NCBI RefSeq assembly: GCF_014649775.1
Contig: NZ_BMTR01000002.1
Coordinates: 496,001-560,000, forward strand
DNA length: 64,000 nt
Source: Streptomyces longisporoflavus
GTDB taxonomy: Bacteria > Actinomycetota > Actinomycetes > Streptomycetales > Streptomycetaceae
Direction of reading: 5' to 3'
Of this stretch, positions 53,803 to 64,000 are shown in pieces; the stretch's first letter is position 1, and each line of letters starts with the position of its first letter. The position numbers and the translations under genes are program-made. The notes under the pieces were generated by a model. The model did not search any database. It was not told the origin of the DNA and saw only the letters and a program-made list of their open reading frames with translations.

Positions 53803-54933
53803 ATGCGATCCTCACCGCGCCGCCTCCGCACCGTCCGCGCTCTGTTCGGCTCGCTCCTGACCGCTCTGGCCACCCTGGCGACGCTCCTCGTCGCCACCAC
53901 GCCCGCCCGGGCCGACACCACGATCTGCGAGCCCTACGGATCGACGGTCATCCAGGGCCGCTACGTCGTACAGAACAACCGCTGGGGCACCAGCGCCCCC
54001 CAGTGCGTCACCGCCACCGACACCGGCTTCCGCGTCAGCCAGGCCGACGGCTCGGTGCCCACCAACGGCGCCCCCAAGTCGTATCCCTCGATCTTCAACG
54101 GCTGCCACTACACCAACTGCTCGCCGGGCACCAGCCTCCCGGCACAGATCAGCACCATCTCCAGCGCGCCCAGCAGCATCTCGTACAGCTACGTCTCGGG
54201 CGCCGTGTACAACGCCTCGTACGACATCTGGCTGGACCCGACGCCCCGCACCGACGGCGTCAACCGGACCGAGATCATGATCTGGTTCAACCGGGTCGGC
54301 CCGATCCAGCCGATCGGCTCCCCGGTCGGCACCGCCTCCGTCGGCGGCCGCACCTGGGAGGTGTGGACCGGCAGCAACGGCGCCAACGACGTGATCTCCT
54401 TCGTCGCCCCGTCGGCGATCAGCAGCTGGAGCTTCGACGTCAAGGACTTCATCGACCAGACCGTGGACCGTGGCATGGCGCAGAACAACTGGTATCTGAC
54501 GAGCGTTCAGGCCGGTTTCGAACCGTGGCAGAACGGGGCCGGGCTCGCGGTGAACTCCTTCTCCTCCACCGTGAACACCGGCGGCGGCGATCCGGGTGGC
54601 CCCGGCACCCCGGCGACCGGCTGCCAGGTGACCTACGCGACCAGCGTCTGGCAGGGCGGCTTCACCGCCGACGTGACCGTCAAGAACACCGGTTCGACCG
54701 CCGTGGACAACTGGAAGCTCGGCTTCACGCTGCCGTCCGGCCAGCGGATCACCAACGCCTGGAACGCGACCCTGTCCGGGTCGACGGGCGCCGTGACGAC
54801 GAGCCCCGTGGCGCACAACGCGCGGATCACGGCCGGCGGCACCCAGTCCTTCGGGTTCCAGGGAACCTATGGCGGCAGCTTCGCCAAGCCGTCCGGCTTC
54901 ACGCTGAACGGCACCGCCTGCTCCGTCACCTGA
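53803..54933 (+). CDS. secreted GH12 endoglucanase with CBM2
   Basis: 376 residues. Signal peptide (ARA cleavage near residue 37), GH12 beta-jelly roll with nucleophile Glu in NRTEIMIWFNRVG and acid/base Glu in VQAGFEPWQNGAG, a GGGDPGGPGTP linker, and a CBM2 from about residue 274 (TGCQVTYATSVWQGGFTADVTV, cited as TGCQVTYATSVWQGGF; DNWKLGFTLP). It cuts internal beta-1,4 glucan bonds. It resembles Streptomyces CelB. The ATG at 53803 has GGAGAGAGG upstream. It is controlled by two CebR boxes and followed by two hairpins. Confidence 0.95.
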   Translation: MRSSPRRLRTVRALFGSLLTALATLATLLVATTPARADTTICEPYGSTVIQGRYVVQNNRWGTSAPQCVTATDTGFRVSQADGSVPTNGAPKSYPSIFNGCHYTNCSPGTSLPAQISTISSAPSSISYSYVSGAVYNASYDIWLDPTPRTDGVNRTEIMIWFNRVGPIQPIGSPVGTASVGGRTWEVWTGSNGANDVISFVAPSAISSWSFDVKDFIDQTVDRGMAQNNWYLTSVQAGFEPWQNGAGLAVNSFSSTVNTGGGDPGGPGTPATGCQVTYATSVWQGGFTADVTVKNTGSTAVDNWKLGFTLPSGQRITNAWNATLSGSTGAVTTSPVAHNARITAGGTQSFGFQGTYGGSFAKPSGFTLNGTACSVT

Positions 54934-54936
54934 GCC

Positions 54937-55020
54937 GCGGTGTCGGGCCGGCCTCGCCGGGCCGGTCGTCCCGCCCGGGGCGCCCGGCCTCGCCGACGGT
55001 CGAGACCGGCCCGACACCGC
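54937..55020 (+). terminator. 15-bp perfect inverted repeat after GH12
   Basis: GCGGTGTCGGGCCGG at 54937-54951 pairs exactly with CCGGCCCGACACCGC at 55006-55020, beginning 3 bp after the GH12 stop. The loop is 54 nt. It is one of two successive large hairpins here. Confidence 0.65.
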
Positions 55021-55027
55021 ACTGGAA

Positions 55028-55079
55028 CGCTCCGGATCCGATCCGCCTTCCCCTACGCCCGGGGATCGGATCCGGAGCG
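55028..55079 (+). terminator. 17-bp perfect inverted repeat, second GH12 hairpin
   Basis: CGCTCCGGATCCGATCC (55028-55044) pairs with GGATCGGATCCGGAGCG (55063-55079), loop 18 nt. It is a very stable hairpin and the likely main terminator of the GH12 transcript. Confidence 0.75.
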
Positions 55080-55126
55080 CACTACCCTCGGCCCGCCCGG
55101 CCCATCCCCTCCCGGAAAGGCCCGTC

Positions 55127-55288
55127 ATGAGCCCGCTCCCCACAGACGCAGCCGATCCTTCCGTTCCCCCGACTCGCCGCCCCGCGCCCGTCGCCGCCGG
55201 GCCCGACCGGCGTGCCCCCACCGGGGTAGGCGCGGGCACGGCGAACGTCCCCTCGAACACGCCCGCCCCGCGCCGCACCCCCGCCTGA
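55127..55288 (+). CDS. possible 53-residue upstream ORF of GH6
   Basis: ATG at 55127 with GGAAAGG 6 nt upstream, ending TGA at 55286-55288, 75 bp before the GH6 start. The product is Pro/Ala/Arg-rich (starts MSPLPTDAADP) with no signal or domain. It overlaps a degenerate CebR-like match (10 of 14, right half intact) at 55128-55141. It may be a leader peptide or simply chance in GC-rich DNA. Confidence 0.25.
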   Translation: MSPLPTDAADPSVPPTRRPAPVAAGPDRRAPTGVGAGTANVPSNTPAPRRTPA

Positions 55289-55363
55289 CGGCTCCCGATC
55301 CTCCCTGGTTGAGCACGGACATCCCCGCACACCGTCACCCACCCCCGTATCGCGGAGAGTTAC

Positions 55364-57595
55364 ATGACCACCCGAAACACATGCCCGGCCACCCGTCCGC
55401 GCAGGCCGCGCAGACCACGCCGCAAACTGGCGGCCCTGGCCGCCGTGTTGAGCACACTGCTCCTTGCAACTGCGGCCCAGCTGAGCTCCTCCTCCCCGGC
55501 GGCCGCCGCGGAGGCGCACGTCGACAACCCGTTCGCCGACGCCTCGTTCTACCTGAACCCGGACTACGCCGGTCTCGTCGACACCTCCATCGCCAAGACT
55601 CCCGACGCGACGCTCAAGGCCAAGATGGAGAAGGTCAAGAGCTTTCCGACGGCCGTCTGGCTGGACTGGATAGCCGCCGTCCACGGCGGTGAGGCCAACG
55701 CGGGCCGCAAGTCGCTCGCCGACCACCTGGACCTGGCGCTCGCGCAGAAGAAGCCGGGGCAGCCGCTCGTCGCCACGTTCGTGGTGTACGACCTGCCAGG
55801 GCGCGACTGCGCCGCCCTTGCCTCCAACGGTGAACTCCCCCTGACCGCAGCGGGGTTGGCGCGCTACAAGACCGAGTACATCGACGAGATCGCCAAGGTC
55901 TTCGCCAACCCGAAGTACCAGGACATCCGTATCACCACGGTGATCGAGCCGGACGGCCTGCCCAACCTGGTCACCAACCTCGCCGACCCGGAGTGCGCCC
56001 GGGCCAAGAGCAGCGGCATCCAGGTCGACGCCATCCGGTACGCGCTGAACAAGCTGCACGCCCTCCCGAACGTGTACACGTACATGGACTTCGCCCACTC
56101 GGGCTGGCTCGGCTGGGACAACAACCTCTCCCAGACGACCCAGCTGTACACGGACGTCGTCAAGGGCACCACGGCCGGTCTTGGCAGCGTGGACGGTCTG
56201 ATCACCAACGTGTCCAACTACACGCCGCTCGCCGAGCCGTTCCTGCCCGACCCGAACAAGACGGTCGGGGGCAACCAGATCCGGTCCGGCAAGTACTACG
56301 AGTGGAACGCGAACTTCGACGAGTCGGACTTCACCGAGGCCGTGCACGCCGCGCTGGTCTCCCAGGGGTGGCCTGCCTCCACCGGCATGGTGGTCGACAC
56401 CTCCCGCAACGGCTGGGGCGGCGCCGACCGGCCCACCGCCGAGTCCACCAGCACGGTCCTCGACACGTACGTCAGCCAGTCCAAGGTGGACCGCCGCACC
56501 CACCGCGGCCTGTGGTGCAACGTCAACGGCGCGGGCCTCGGCCGGCCGCCGCAGGGCGCGCCCACCGACCACCCGGACTCGCACCTCGACGCGTTCCTCT
56601 GGATCAAGCCGCCGGGTGAGTCGGACGGGGCGAGCAAGGACATCCCGAACGAAGAGGGCAAGCGCCCGGACCCGATGTGCGACCCGGAGTACAGCGCCCC
56701 CAACTCGGGCGGCAACCCGACCGGTGCGATGCCGGACGCGCCGCTCGCCGGCCACTGGTTCCACAACCAGTTCTCGATGCTGGTGCGCAACGCGTACCCG
56801 GCCGTGCCCACCGACGGCGGCGGTGACCCGGACCCGACCGACACCACCGCCCCGACCGCGCCGACCGGCCTGCAGGCCACCGCGAAGACCTCGTCCAGCG
56901 TCTTTCTGGCCTGGACGGCGTCCACCGACAACGTGGGCGTCACCGGCTACGACGTCTACCGCGACGGCGCCAAGGTCAACTCAGCGGCGGTCACGGGGAC
57001 TTCGTTCACCGACACCGGTCTGAGTGCCTCGACGGCGTACAGCTACACGGTGCGCGCCCGGGACGCCGCGGGGAACGTCTCCGCGGTCTCCACCGCCCTC
57101 GACGTCACCACCGAGGCGGGCGGCGGCGGACCCGACCCCGTCGGCGGTCTGAAGGTCACGTACAAGAACAACGACTCCTCGGCCACCGACAACACGATCC
57201 GGCCCGGACTGCGGATCGCCAACACCACCAGCGTCTCGGTGGATCTGACCAAGGTCACCGCCCGCTACTACTTCACGCGGGACGGCGGCTCCCCCACCGT
57301 GAACGCCTTCTGCGACTACGCGGCCGTCGGCTGCGGCGACGTCACCCTGCGGGTGGTCCCGCTGAGCACCCCGGTCGCGGGCGCGGACGCCTATCTGGAG
57401 GTCTCCTTCAAGAGCGGTTCGCTGGCCGCCGGAAAGGACACCGGCGATCTGCGGTTGCGGATGAGCAAGTCCGACTGGTCCGCGTTCAACGAGGCCGGCG
57501 ACTACAGCCGTACGACCGCCACCTCCTACGCCGACGCCCCGAAGATCCCCGCATACCTGAACAGCGGCCTGGCGTGGGGCACTCCGCCCTCCTGA
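55364..57595 (+). CDS. secreted GH6 cellobiohydrolase with Fn3 and CBM3
   Basis: 743 residues. Signal peptide to about residue 49, GH6 catalytic domain to about 480 with the conserved Asp pair region VYDLPGRDC and TTVIEPDGLPN, linker GGGDPDPTDTTAPTAP, Fn3 domain about 493-580, and a C-terminal CBM3 from about 592 (LKVTYKNNDSSATDNTIRPGLRI, cited as LKVTYKNNDSSAT and PGLRIANTTS). It resembles the bacterial exocellulase Cel6B class, working from non-reducing ends. The ATG has GGAGAG upstream. It is 59 bp before the LPMO gene, likely one operon. Confidence 0.95.
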   Translation: MTTRNTCPATRPRRPRRPRRKLAALAAVLSTLLLATAAQLSSSSPAAAAEAHVDNPFADASFYLNPDYAGLVDTSIAKTPDATLKAKMEKVKSFPTAVWLDWIAAVHGGEANAGRKSLADHLDLALAQKKPGQPLVATFVVYDLPGRDCAALASNGELPLTAAGLARYKTEYIDEIAKVFANPKYQDIRITTVIEPDGLPNLVTNLADPECARAKSSGIQVDAIRYALNKLHALPNVYTYMDFAHSGWLGWDNNLSQTTQLYTDVVKGTTAGLGSVDGLITNVSNYTPLAEPFLPDPNKTVGGNQIRSGKYYEWNANFDESDFTEAVHAALVSQGWPASTGMVVDTSRNGWGGADRPTAESTSTVLDTYVSQSKVDRRTHRGLWCNVNGAGLGRPPQGAPTDHPDSHLDAFLWIKPPGESDGASKDIPNEEGKRPDPMCDPEYSAPNSGGNPTGAMPDAPLAGHWFHNQFSMLVRNAYPAVPTDGGGDPDPTDTTAPTAPTGLQATAKTSSSVFLAWTASTDNVGVTGYDVYRDGAKVNSAAVTGTSFTDTGLSASTAYSYTVRARDAAGNVSAVSTALDVTTEAGGGGPDPVGGLKVTYKNNDSSATDNTIRPGLRIANTTSVSVDLTKVTARYYFTRDGGSPTVNAFCDYAAVGCGDVTLRVVPLSTPVAGADAYLEVSFKSGSLAAGKDTGDLRLRMSKSDWSAFNEAGDYSRTTATSYADAPKIPAYLNSGLAWGTPPS

Positions 57596-57654
57596 CCGGA
57601 CCCGAACCTGCCAGGAGCGCCACCACTCCCACCACCATCACAGGAGACAACACG

Positions 57655-58761
57655 ATGGCTCGAAGCAAGACTCGAAACAAGAGACGCTTGGTGTCCTTAC
57701 TCGCGGTCCTGGCCACCCTGCTCAGCGGGCTCGGTCTGGCTCTGCTCGGCCAGGGCAGCGCGCAGGCGCACGGCGTGACGATGACGCCCGGCTCGCGGAC
57801 CTACCTCTGCTACCTGGACGCCAAGACCGGCACCGGCGCACTCGACCCGACGAATCCGGCGTGCAAGGCCGCGCTCGCGGAGAGCGGCTCGACCGCGCTG
57901 TACAACTGGTTCGCCGTGCTCGACTCCAACGCGGGCGGACGCGGAGCGGGTTATGTCCCGGACGGCAAGCTGTGCAGCGCCGGCGACCGCTCCCCGTACA
58001 ACTTCACCGGCTACAACGCCGCGCGCAGTGACTGGCCCAGGACGCACCTCACCTCCGGGTCGACGATCAGGATCAAGCACAGCAACTGGGCCGCGCACCC
58101 GGGCGACTTCCGGGTGTACATGTCCAAGCCCGGCTACTCGCCCGCGCAGCCGCTGGGCTGGGGCGACCTGGAGCTGATCCAGACCGTCACGAATCCGCCG
58201 CAGTCGGGTTCGGTCGGTTCCGAGGGCGGCCACTACTACTGGGACCTGAAGCTGCCCTCGGGCCGCTCGGGTGACGCGATGATGTTCATCCAGTGGGTGC
58301 GCTCGGACAGCCAGGAGAACTTCTTCTCCTGCTCCGACATCGTCTTCGACGGCGGCAACGGCGAGGTGACGGGCATCCGCGGCTCAGGGAGCACCCCCGC
58401 ACCGGACCCGACACCCACGCCGACCCCGACGCCGACTCCGACCGATCCGCACAGCGGGTGCATGGCCGTCTACAAGGTGACGAACAGCTGGAACGGCGGC
58501 TTCCAGGGTTCCGTGGAGGTGATGAACCACAACACCACCGCGCGTAACGGCTGGGCCGTGCGCTGGGAGCCGGGCACCGGCACCAAGATCAACCAGGTCT
58601 GGAACGGCACGCTCAGTACCGGCTCCGACGGGGCGGTCACGGTCAAGAACGTCGACCACAACCGCACCATCGCGCCGGACGGCGCGGTGACGTTCGGCTT
58701 CACGGCCAGCTCGACCGGCAACAACCTGCCGGCCGGCTCGATCGCCTGCGTCAACCCCTAG
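57655..58761 (+). CDS. AA10 LPMO with CBM2 (CelS2-like)
   Basis: 368 residues. Signal peptide ending AQA, then His39 starts mature HGVTMTPGSRTYL; the copper brace second His is His148 in NWAAHPGDF, and the Phe region is ENFFSCSDIVF. A PTPTPTPTP linker leads to CBM2 from about residue 269 (MAVYKVTNSWNGGFQGSVEV, cited as MAVYKVTNSWNGGFQ). The sequence is close to S. coelicolor CelS2/ScLPMO10C, which oxidises cellulose at C1. CAGGAGA precedes the ATG. It is co-transcribed with GH6, so exo-cleavage and oxidation are paired. Confidence 0.95.
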   Translation: MARSKTRNKRRLVSLLAVLATLLSGLGLALLGQGSAQAHGVTMTPGSRTYLCYLDAKTGTGALDPTNPACKAALAESGSTALYNWFAVLDSNAGGRGAGYVPDGKLCSAGDRSPYNFTGYNAARSDWPRTHLTSGSTIRIKHSNWAAHPGDFRVYMSKPGYSPAQPLGWGDLELIQTVTNPPQSGSVGSEGGHYYWDLKLPSGRSGDAMMFIQWVRSDSQENFFSCSDIVFDGGNGEVTGIRGSGSTPAPDPTPTPTPTPTPTDPHSGCMAVYKVTNSWNGGFQGSVEVMNHNTTARNGWAVRWEPGTGTKINQVWNGTLSTGSDGAVTVKNVDHNRTIAPDGAVTFGFTASSTGNNLPAGSIACVNP

Positions 58762-58777
58762 TACCGCGTCCTCCCCG

Positions 58778-58824
58778 CAGCACAGGCGCCGGCTCCCGCA
58801 TCCGCGGGGGCCGGCGCCGTGCTG
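58778..58824 (+). terminator. terminator after LPMO-CBM2
   Basis: CAGCAC then GGCGCCGGC (58778-58793, one bulged A at 58784) pair with GCCGGCGCC then GTGCTG (58810-58824), total 15 paired bases. It lies 17 bp after the LPMO stop and before the convergent hydrolase. Confidence 0.75.
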
Positions 58825-58890
58825 TGGGCCCGACGGACTCTCACCCTTCACGGTCTCACTCCTCGCGTCAGGTGAGGCGTCGGCCGCTGG

Positions 58891-61026
<2,136 letters not shown>

Positions 61027-62172
61027 TCAACCGACGGGCCCCAGGACTTCGTAGACATGCCTGAGGTAACTGTGCGTGCGCTCCGAGCCGAGGATCCCGT
61101 CGCCCACCCGGTTCATCGTGTACGAGAACGTGACGCGCCGGTCGAGGTCCATCATGACGATCGAACCGCCCCGACCGACCCAGAAGCAGATCCTCCCGGT
61201 GGGCATGTGCGGCATCGTCCTCGGATCGGCGAGTGCGTAGCCCATGCCCCAGCGGACGGGTACGCCGAGGAACAGGTCGACTCCGTCGGCCTGGACGTCG
61301 AACACCTTGTCCACCGTCCCCGCGGAGAGCAGCCGGACGCCGTTGACCTGGCCGCGCCGTGAGATGACGGAGAGCGCTCGGGCCATACCTCGTGCGTTGC
61401 CGTGGCCGTTGACGGCTCCGAGTTCGGCGGAGCGCCACCGCGGGGTGTCGACGTGCTCGTCACGTGCGGGGCTTCCGGACAGCGTCTTGGCGAAGATCCC
61501 GTCGGGATCGAGGCCGGTGGGTATACCGGAGCTCTGCGAGGGCGCCACCAGATCGGCGATGCGCGGCCAATCGGCACGGCGCGCACCGATCTGGACGTCG
61601 GCTCGTGCCGGCTTGGCGATCTCGGTGTCGACGAACTCCCCCAGAGTACGGCCACTGACCCGCCGGACAAGCTCTCCCACCAGCTGTCCTTGGGTCTGCA
61701 CGTGGTAGCCCGAAGCGGAGCCCGGCTCCCACCAGGGTGCCTGCGCGGCCAGCCGGGCACTCGCGGTGGGCCAGTCGTACAGGTCTTCCATGGAGAAGGG
61801 CTGCTCCCAGCCGGAAAGTCCCGAGGTGTGGGCCAGGACGTGCCGCACCTCGATCTGCTCCTTTCCCCGGGCGGCGAACTCGGGCCAGTAGTGCGCGACC
61901 GGGCGGTGCAGATCCAGTGCGCCGCGGTCGACCAGGACGAGGGCCGCGAGATTGGTGAGGGTCTTCGTGGTCGACCACATGCTCACCAACGTGTCCCGGT
62001 GCCACGGAACGGTCCGCGCTTCGTCCGTGTGGCCACCCCACAGATCGACTTCCATGACCCCGTCCACATCGACGGCGATCGACGCCCCCAGTTCCTCGCC
62101 GGATTCGAGGTGCGCTGTCAGCGCCGCTCGTACCGGTTCGAACCGCTCAGTGCTCGTTCCCTCGACGACCAT
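61027..62172 (-). CDS. serine hydrolase, beta-lactamase (class C-like) family
   Basis: 381 residues. The catalytic SxxK is STTK in SMWSTTKTLTN, followed by HVLAHTSGLSGW and a YHVQTQG segment (YxN/YxQ-like). Members include esterases and D-aminopeptidases as well as beta-lactamases, so drug resistance is not implied. There is no signal peptide. The ATG at 62172 has GGAG upstream; the frame begins at 62208. It is divergent from the SARP gene. Confidence 0.9.
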   Translation of the reverse strand: MVVEGTSTERFEPVRAALTAHLESGEELGASIAVDVDGVMEVDLWGGHTDEARTVPWHRDTLVSMWSTTKTLTNLAALVLVDRGALDLHRPVAHYWPEFAARGKEQIEVRHVLAHTSGLSGWEQPFSMEDLYDWPTASARLAAQAPWWEPGSASGYHVQTQGQLVGELVRRVSGRTLGEFVDTEIAKPARADVQIGARRADWPRIADLVAPSQSSGIPTGLDPDGIFAKTLSGSPARDEHVDTPRWRSAELGAVNGHGNARGMARALSVISRRGQVNGVRLLSAGTVDKVFDVQADGVDLFLGVPVRWGMGYALADPRTMPHMPTGRICFWVGRGGSIVMMDLDRRVTFSYTMNRVGDGILGSERTHSYLRHVYEVLGPVG

Positions 62173-62504
62173 GTTCTTCTCCGCTCCGGACGACAACCGT
62201 TCGCTCACTCAACGGGCTGAACGTCACAGCGGTTCACGCATCGCCGCAGGTCATGACATCTGTTTACGGGCCGCTACCGGGACCGGACCGGATATCGGCG
62301 TCGGCACATCGCGCAGTTGACGAATCCTGCCGCCGGATGCCGTCCTGCTATTGTCCTGTCCGATATGCGGGAAGCGGACAACGGGGTCCTCGTCGCTCCT
62401 GTTCCCCGAGCCGCCACGACAACATCCCTGTGGGTGCGCGGTGGAGTCGAGGCCGGTTTCCGTCACCGCGCGACCACGTTGTCCGTGTGCCGGGTCCCAG
62501 TCAG
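62173..62504. promoter_or_regulatory. divergent serine hydrolase/SARP promoter region
   Basis: 332 bp with no convincing gene. TTGACG at about 62315 and TATTGT at about 62351 are possible promoter elements, but their spacing is not standard. No dyad stands out. Confidence 0.4.
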
Positions 62505-64000
62505 ATGGGTGCCCCGGGAGTGACGCCGCCGAATGAGATTCGGGTGGGTACGGTGACAGCTGTGGGACAAGGTCTCGACTTCGGCCTGCTGGGCCCGCTG
62601 GAGGTACGGCGGGCGGGGACGGTACTCGACCCGGGTCGGCGCAGGCAGCGACTGCTGCTGATTCGCCTGCTGCTCGCCGACGGCCGGGCGGTCTCACCGC
62701 AGACTCTGTGCGAGGAACTGTGGCCGCAGCAACCGGGGCGGGCACCGAGCGCGGCGATGGGTTCCCTGCACGCCCACATCAGCAAGGTACGCGCGATCCT
62801 GGAACCCCAGCATCTTCGCCGCCAGGGGGCCTTCGAGACGCTGGTCACCGAACCCTTGGGGTATGCCCTGCGTGTGCCGCCCGAGAGCCGTGACACCGTG
62901 CGCTTCGAGCGGTCTGTCGCCCAAGCACACCGGTTCATGGACCTGGGCCGACCCGACCGCGTCGTGGAGGAGGCTGAGAAGGCCCTGGACATGTGGCGCG
63001 GCACGGCGTTCGCCGACGCAGCGCACCACCTGTTCGCCGTCCAGGAGACAGCACGCCTGGGAGAACTGCGGCAGACCACTCGCGAGATCCGCACCACTGG
63101 CCTGCTCCTGCAAGGCCGGGTCACCGAAGCCCTCAACGCGGCAGAGGAGATAACCGCGCAGTACCCCCTGCGGGAAACCGGTTGGGCCCTGCTCCTGCGA
63201 GCCCTGTACCTCGCCGGCCGGCACCCCGAAGCGCTGCAGCGCTACACCGACGTGCGACGGCACCTGGCCGACGAGCTCGGCCTCGAACCGGGTCCGGCCC
63301 TGCGTGCCCTGCACCAGGGCATCCTCCACCATGACCTGCCGCCCCTGCACCCCGTGGACCAGACGAACGACACGGTGACCCAGCACCGCCGCCAACCGGG
63401 CGGAGCCACCACGACAGGGGCACCGGACGGGGGCGAGGCAACCGGGGGCGAAGCAACCTCATCGACCGGCCCGGCCGCCGACCGACCCGACGACGCGGAA
63501 GCCGAGTCCGGCGCACGTGGTGCGCCGGTCGCGGACGGCGGGAGAACGGTGTCCCTTCCTCTGCCCCTGGCACGTCCGGCGCAACTGCCGCGTAGCCTGC
63601 CGGTGTTCGCGGGACGGGCGGCCGAAGGCGCGTGGCTGTCCGCCGTCAGCGGTGCGACGGGCCGCTCCGGGCCCACCGCTGCCCCCGCTGTGGTCATCAG
63701 CGGTGCTCCCGGGGTCGGCAAAACAACCTTCGCGACGTACCACGCGCACCGCATCGCCTCCTCGTTCCCCGACGGGCAACTCTTCGTCAACCTCTGCGGA
63801 TTCCACCCGCACGCACCCGCCGTCGAACCCGGTAACGCCCTGCACGGCTTCCTCACCGCTCTGGGCGTCCCCGCCCCGCGCATCCCCGAAGAAACCGCCG
63901 ACCGGAGCACACTCTTCCGCAGTCTCCTCGCCGACCGGCGGATCCTCCTCGTCCTGGACAACGCCCGCGACGAGCAGCAGGTGCGCCCTCTGCTTCCCGC
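62505..64000 (+). CDS. SARP/AfsR-type regulator with NB-ARC domain (3' truncated)
   Basis: 498 complete codons to the window end with no stop. The N-terminal winged helix reads FGLLGPLEVRRAG and LLLIRLLLADGRAVSP; a BTAD helical domain follows (RVTEALNAAEEITAQYP, GLEPGPALRAL), then a Pro/Gly/Glu linker and the NB-ARC P-loop VVISGAPGVGKTTF. AfsR-type SARPs activate antibiotic or regulatory genes, so a biosynthetic cluster may follow. The start is uncertain: ATG at 62505, or GTG at 62520, 62544, 62553 or 62562; homology-like sequence begins at 62562. Confidence 0.88.
   Translation, partial: MGAPGVTPPNEIRVGTVTAVGQGLDFGLLGPLEVRRAGTVLDPGRRRQRLLLIRLLLADGRAVSPQTLCEELWPQQPGRAPSAAMGSLHAHISKVRAILEPQHLRRQGAFETLVTEPLGYALRVPPESRDTVRFERSVAQAHRFMDLGRPDRVVEEAEKALDMWRGTAFADAAHHLFAVQETARLGELRQTTREIRTTGLLLQGRVTEALNAAEEITAQYPLRETGWALLLRALYLAGRHPEALQRYTDVRRHLADELGLEPGPALRALHQGILHHDLPPLHPVDQTNDTVTQHRRQPGGATTTGAPDGGEATGGEATSSTGPAADRPDDAEAESGARGAPVADGGRTVSLPLPLARPAQLPRSLPVFAGRAAEGAWLSAVSGATGRSGPTAAPAVVISGAPGVGKTTFATYHAHRIASSFPDGQLFVNLCGFHPHAPAVEPGNALHGFLTALGVPAPRIPEETADRSTLFRSLLADRRILLVLDNARDEQQVRPLLP

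Noticed and set aside
53652..55130. 492-codon plus frame across GH12
   Set aside because: It is out of frame with the GH12 catalytic motifs and is Arg/Pro-rich shadow sequence.

Overview
The window is high-GC actinobacterial chromosome and reads as a Streptomyces. The reasons are extreme G/C at third codon positions, frequent GTG and TTG starts, a complete conservon (cvnABCD), CebR boxes in front of cellulase genes, CBM2-tagged secreted enzymes, and LacI, ROK, PadR, MerR, LysR and SARP regulators of typical streptomycete type. I saw no rRNA, tRNA, CRISPR array or insertion sequence.

Layout. 1-5308: end of an ABC exporter subunit, a membrane YdjM/DUF457-type protein, a Ski2-like DUF3516 helicase and acyl-CoA thioesterase II. 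5409-9889: a secreted type-B carboxylesterase, a secreted GH26 mannanase with a perfect 12-bp palindrome in its promoter, and a LacI regulator. 9916-17404: a TPR protein, a DUF6397-like protein, and a conservon led by an MHYT membrane protein and followed by a flavin/F420-type PPOX gene and a second CvnB-like gene. 17556-27246: methyltransferase, alpha/beta hydrolase with a divergent PadR regulator, an MpaB-type oxygenase with a promoter dyad, several uncharacterised genes including a 1138-residue helical-repeat protein, and a fatty-acid desaturase. 27498-34311: an SNF2 helicase/SWIM protein operon, a secreted phytase-like esterase, and a Pro-rich membrane protein whose 3' end is reiterated as a 27-bp tandem hairpin array. 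34390-38447: divergent xylA and xylB plus a ROK regulator. 38559-48311: cupin/LysR, MerR/MFS, a TTC38-like TPR protein, a Tat-exported amidase, and a GAF regulator with an acetaldehyde-type dehydrogenase.

48476-58761 is the most striking block, a cellulose-oxidation island. It has an Fn3 lipoprotein, a secreted PQQ-type sugar dehydrogenase carrying CBM2, an AA10 LPMO of the ScLPMO10B type, a LacI/CebR-like regulator, GH12-CBM2, GH6-Fn3-CBM3 and an AA10-CBM2 LPMO of the CelS2 type. Three perfect CebR boxes (TGGGAGCGCTCCCA) lie in its two regulatory gaps. The tail, 58891-64000, holds two alpha/beta hydrolases, a serine beta-lactamase-like hydrolase and the 5' part of a SARP/NB-ARC regulator that runs off the window.

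How it fits together: hydrolases (GH12, GH6, GH26), two LPMOs, a candidate redox partner dehydrogenase and xylose catabolism (xylAB) point to a plant-biomass-degrading lifestyle. Cellulose genes appear to be under cello-oligosaccharide control (CebR boxes), xylose genes under ROK control, and mannan genes under a separate LacI protein.
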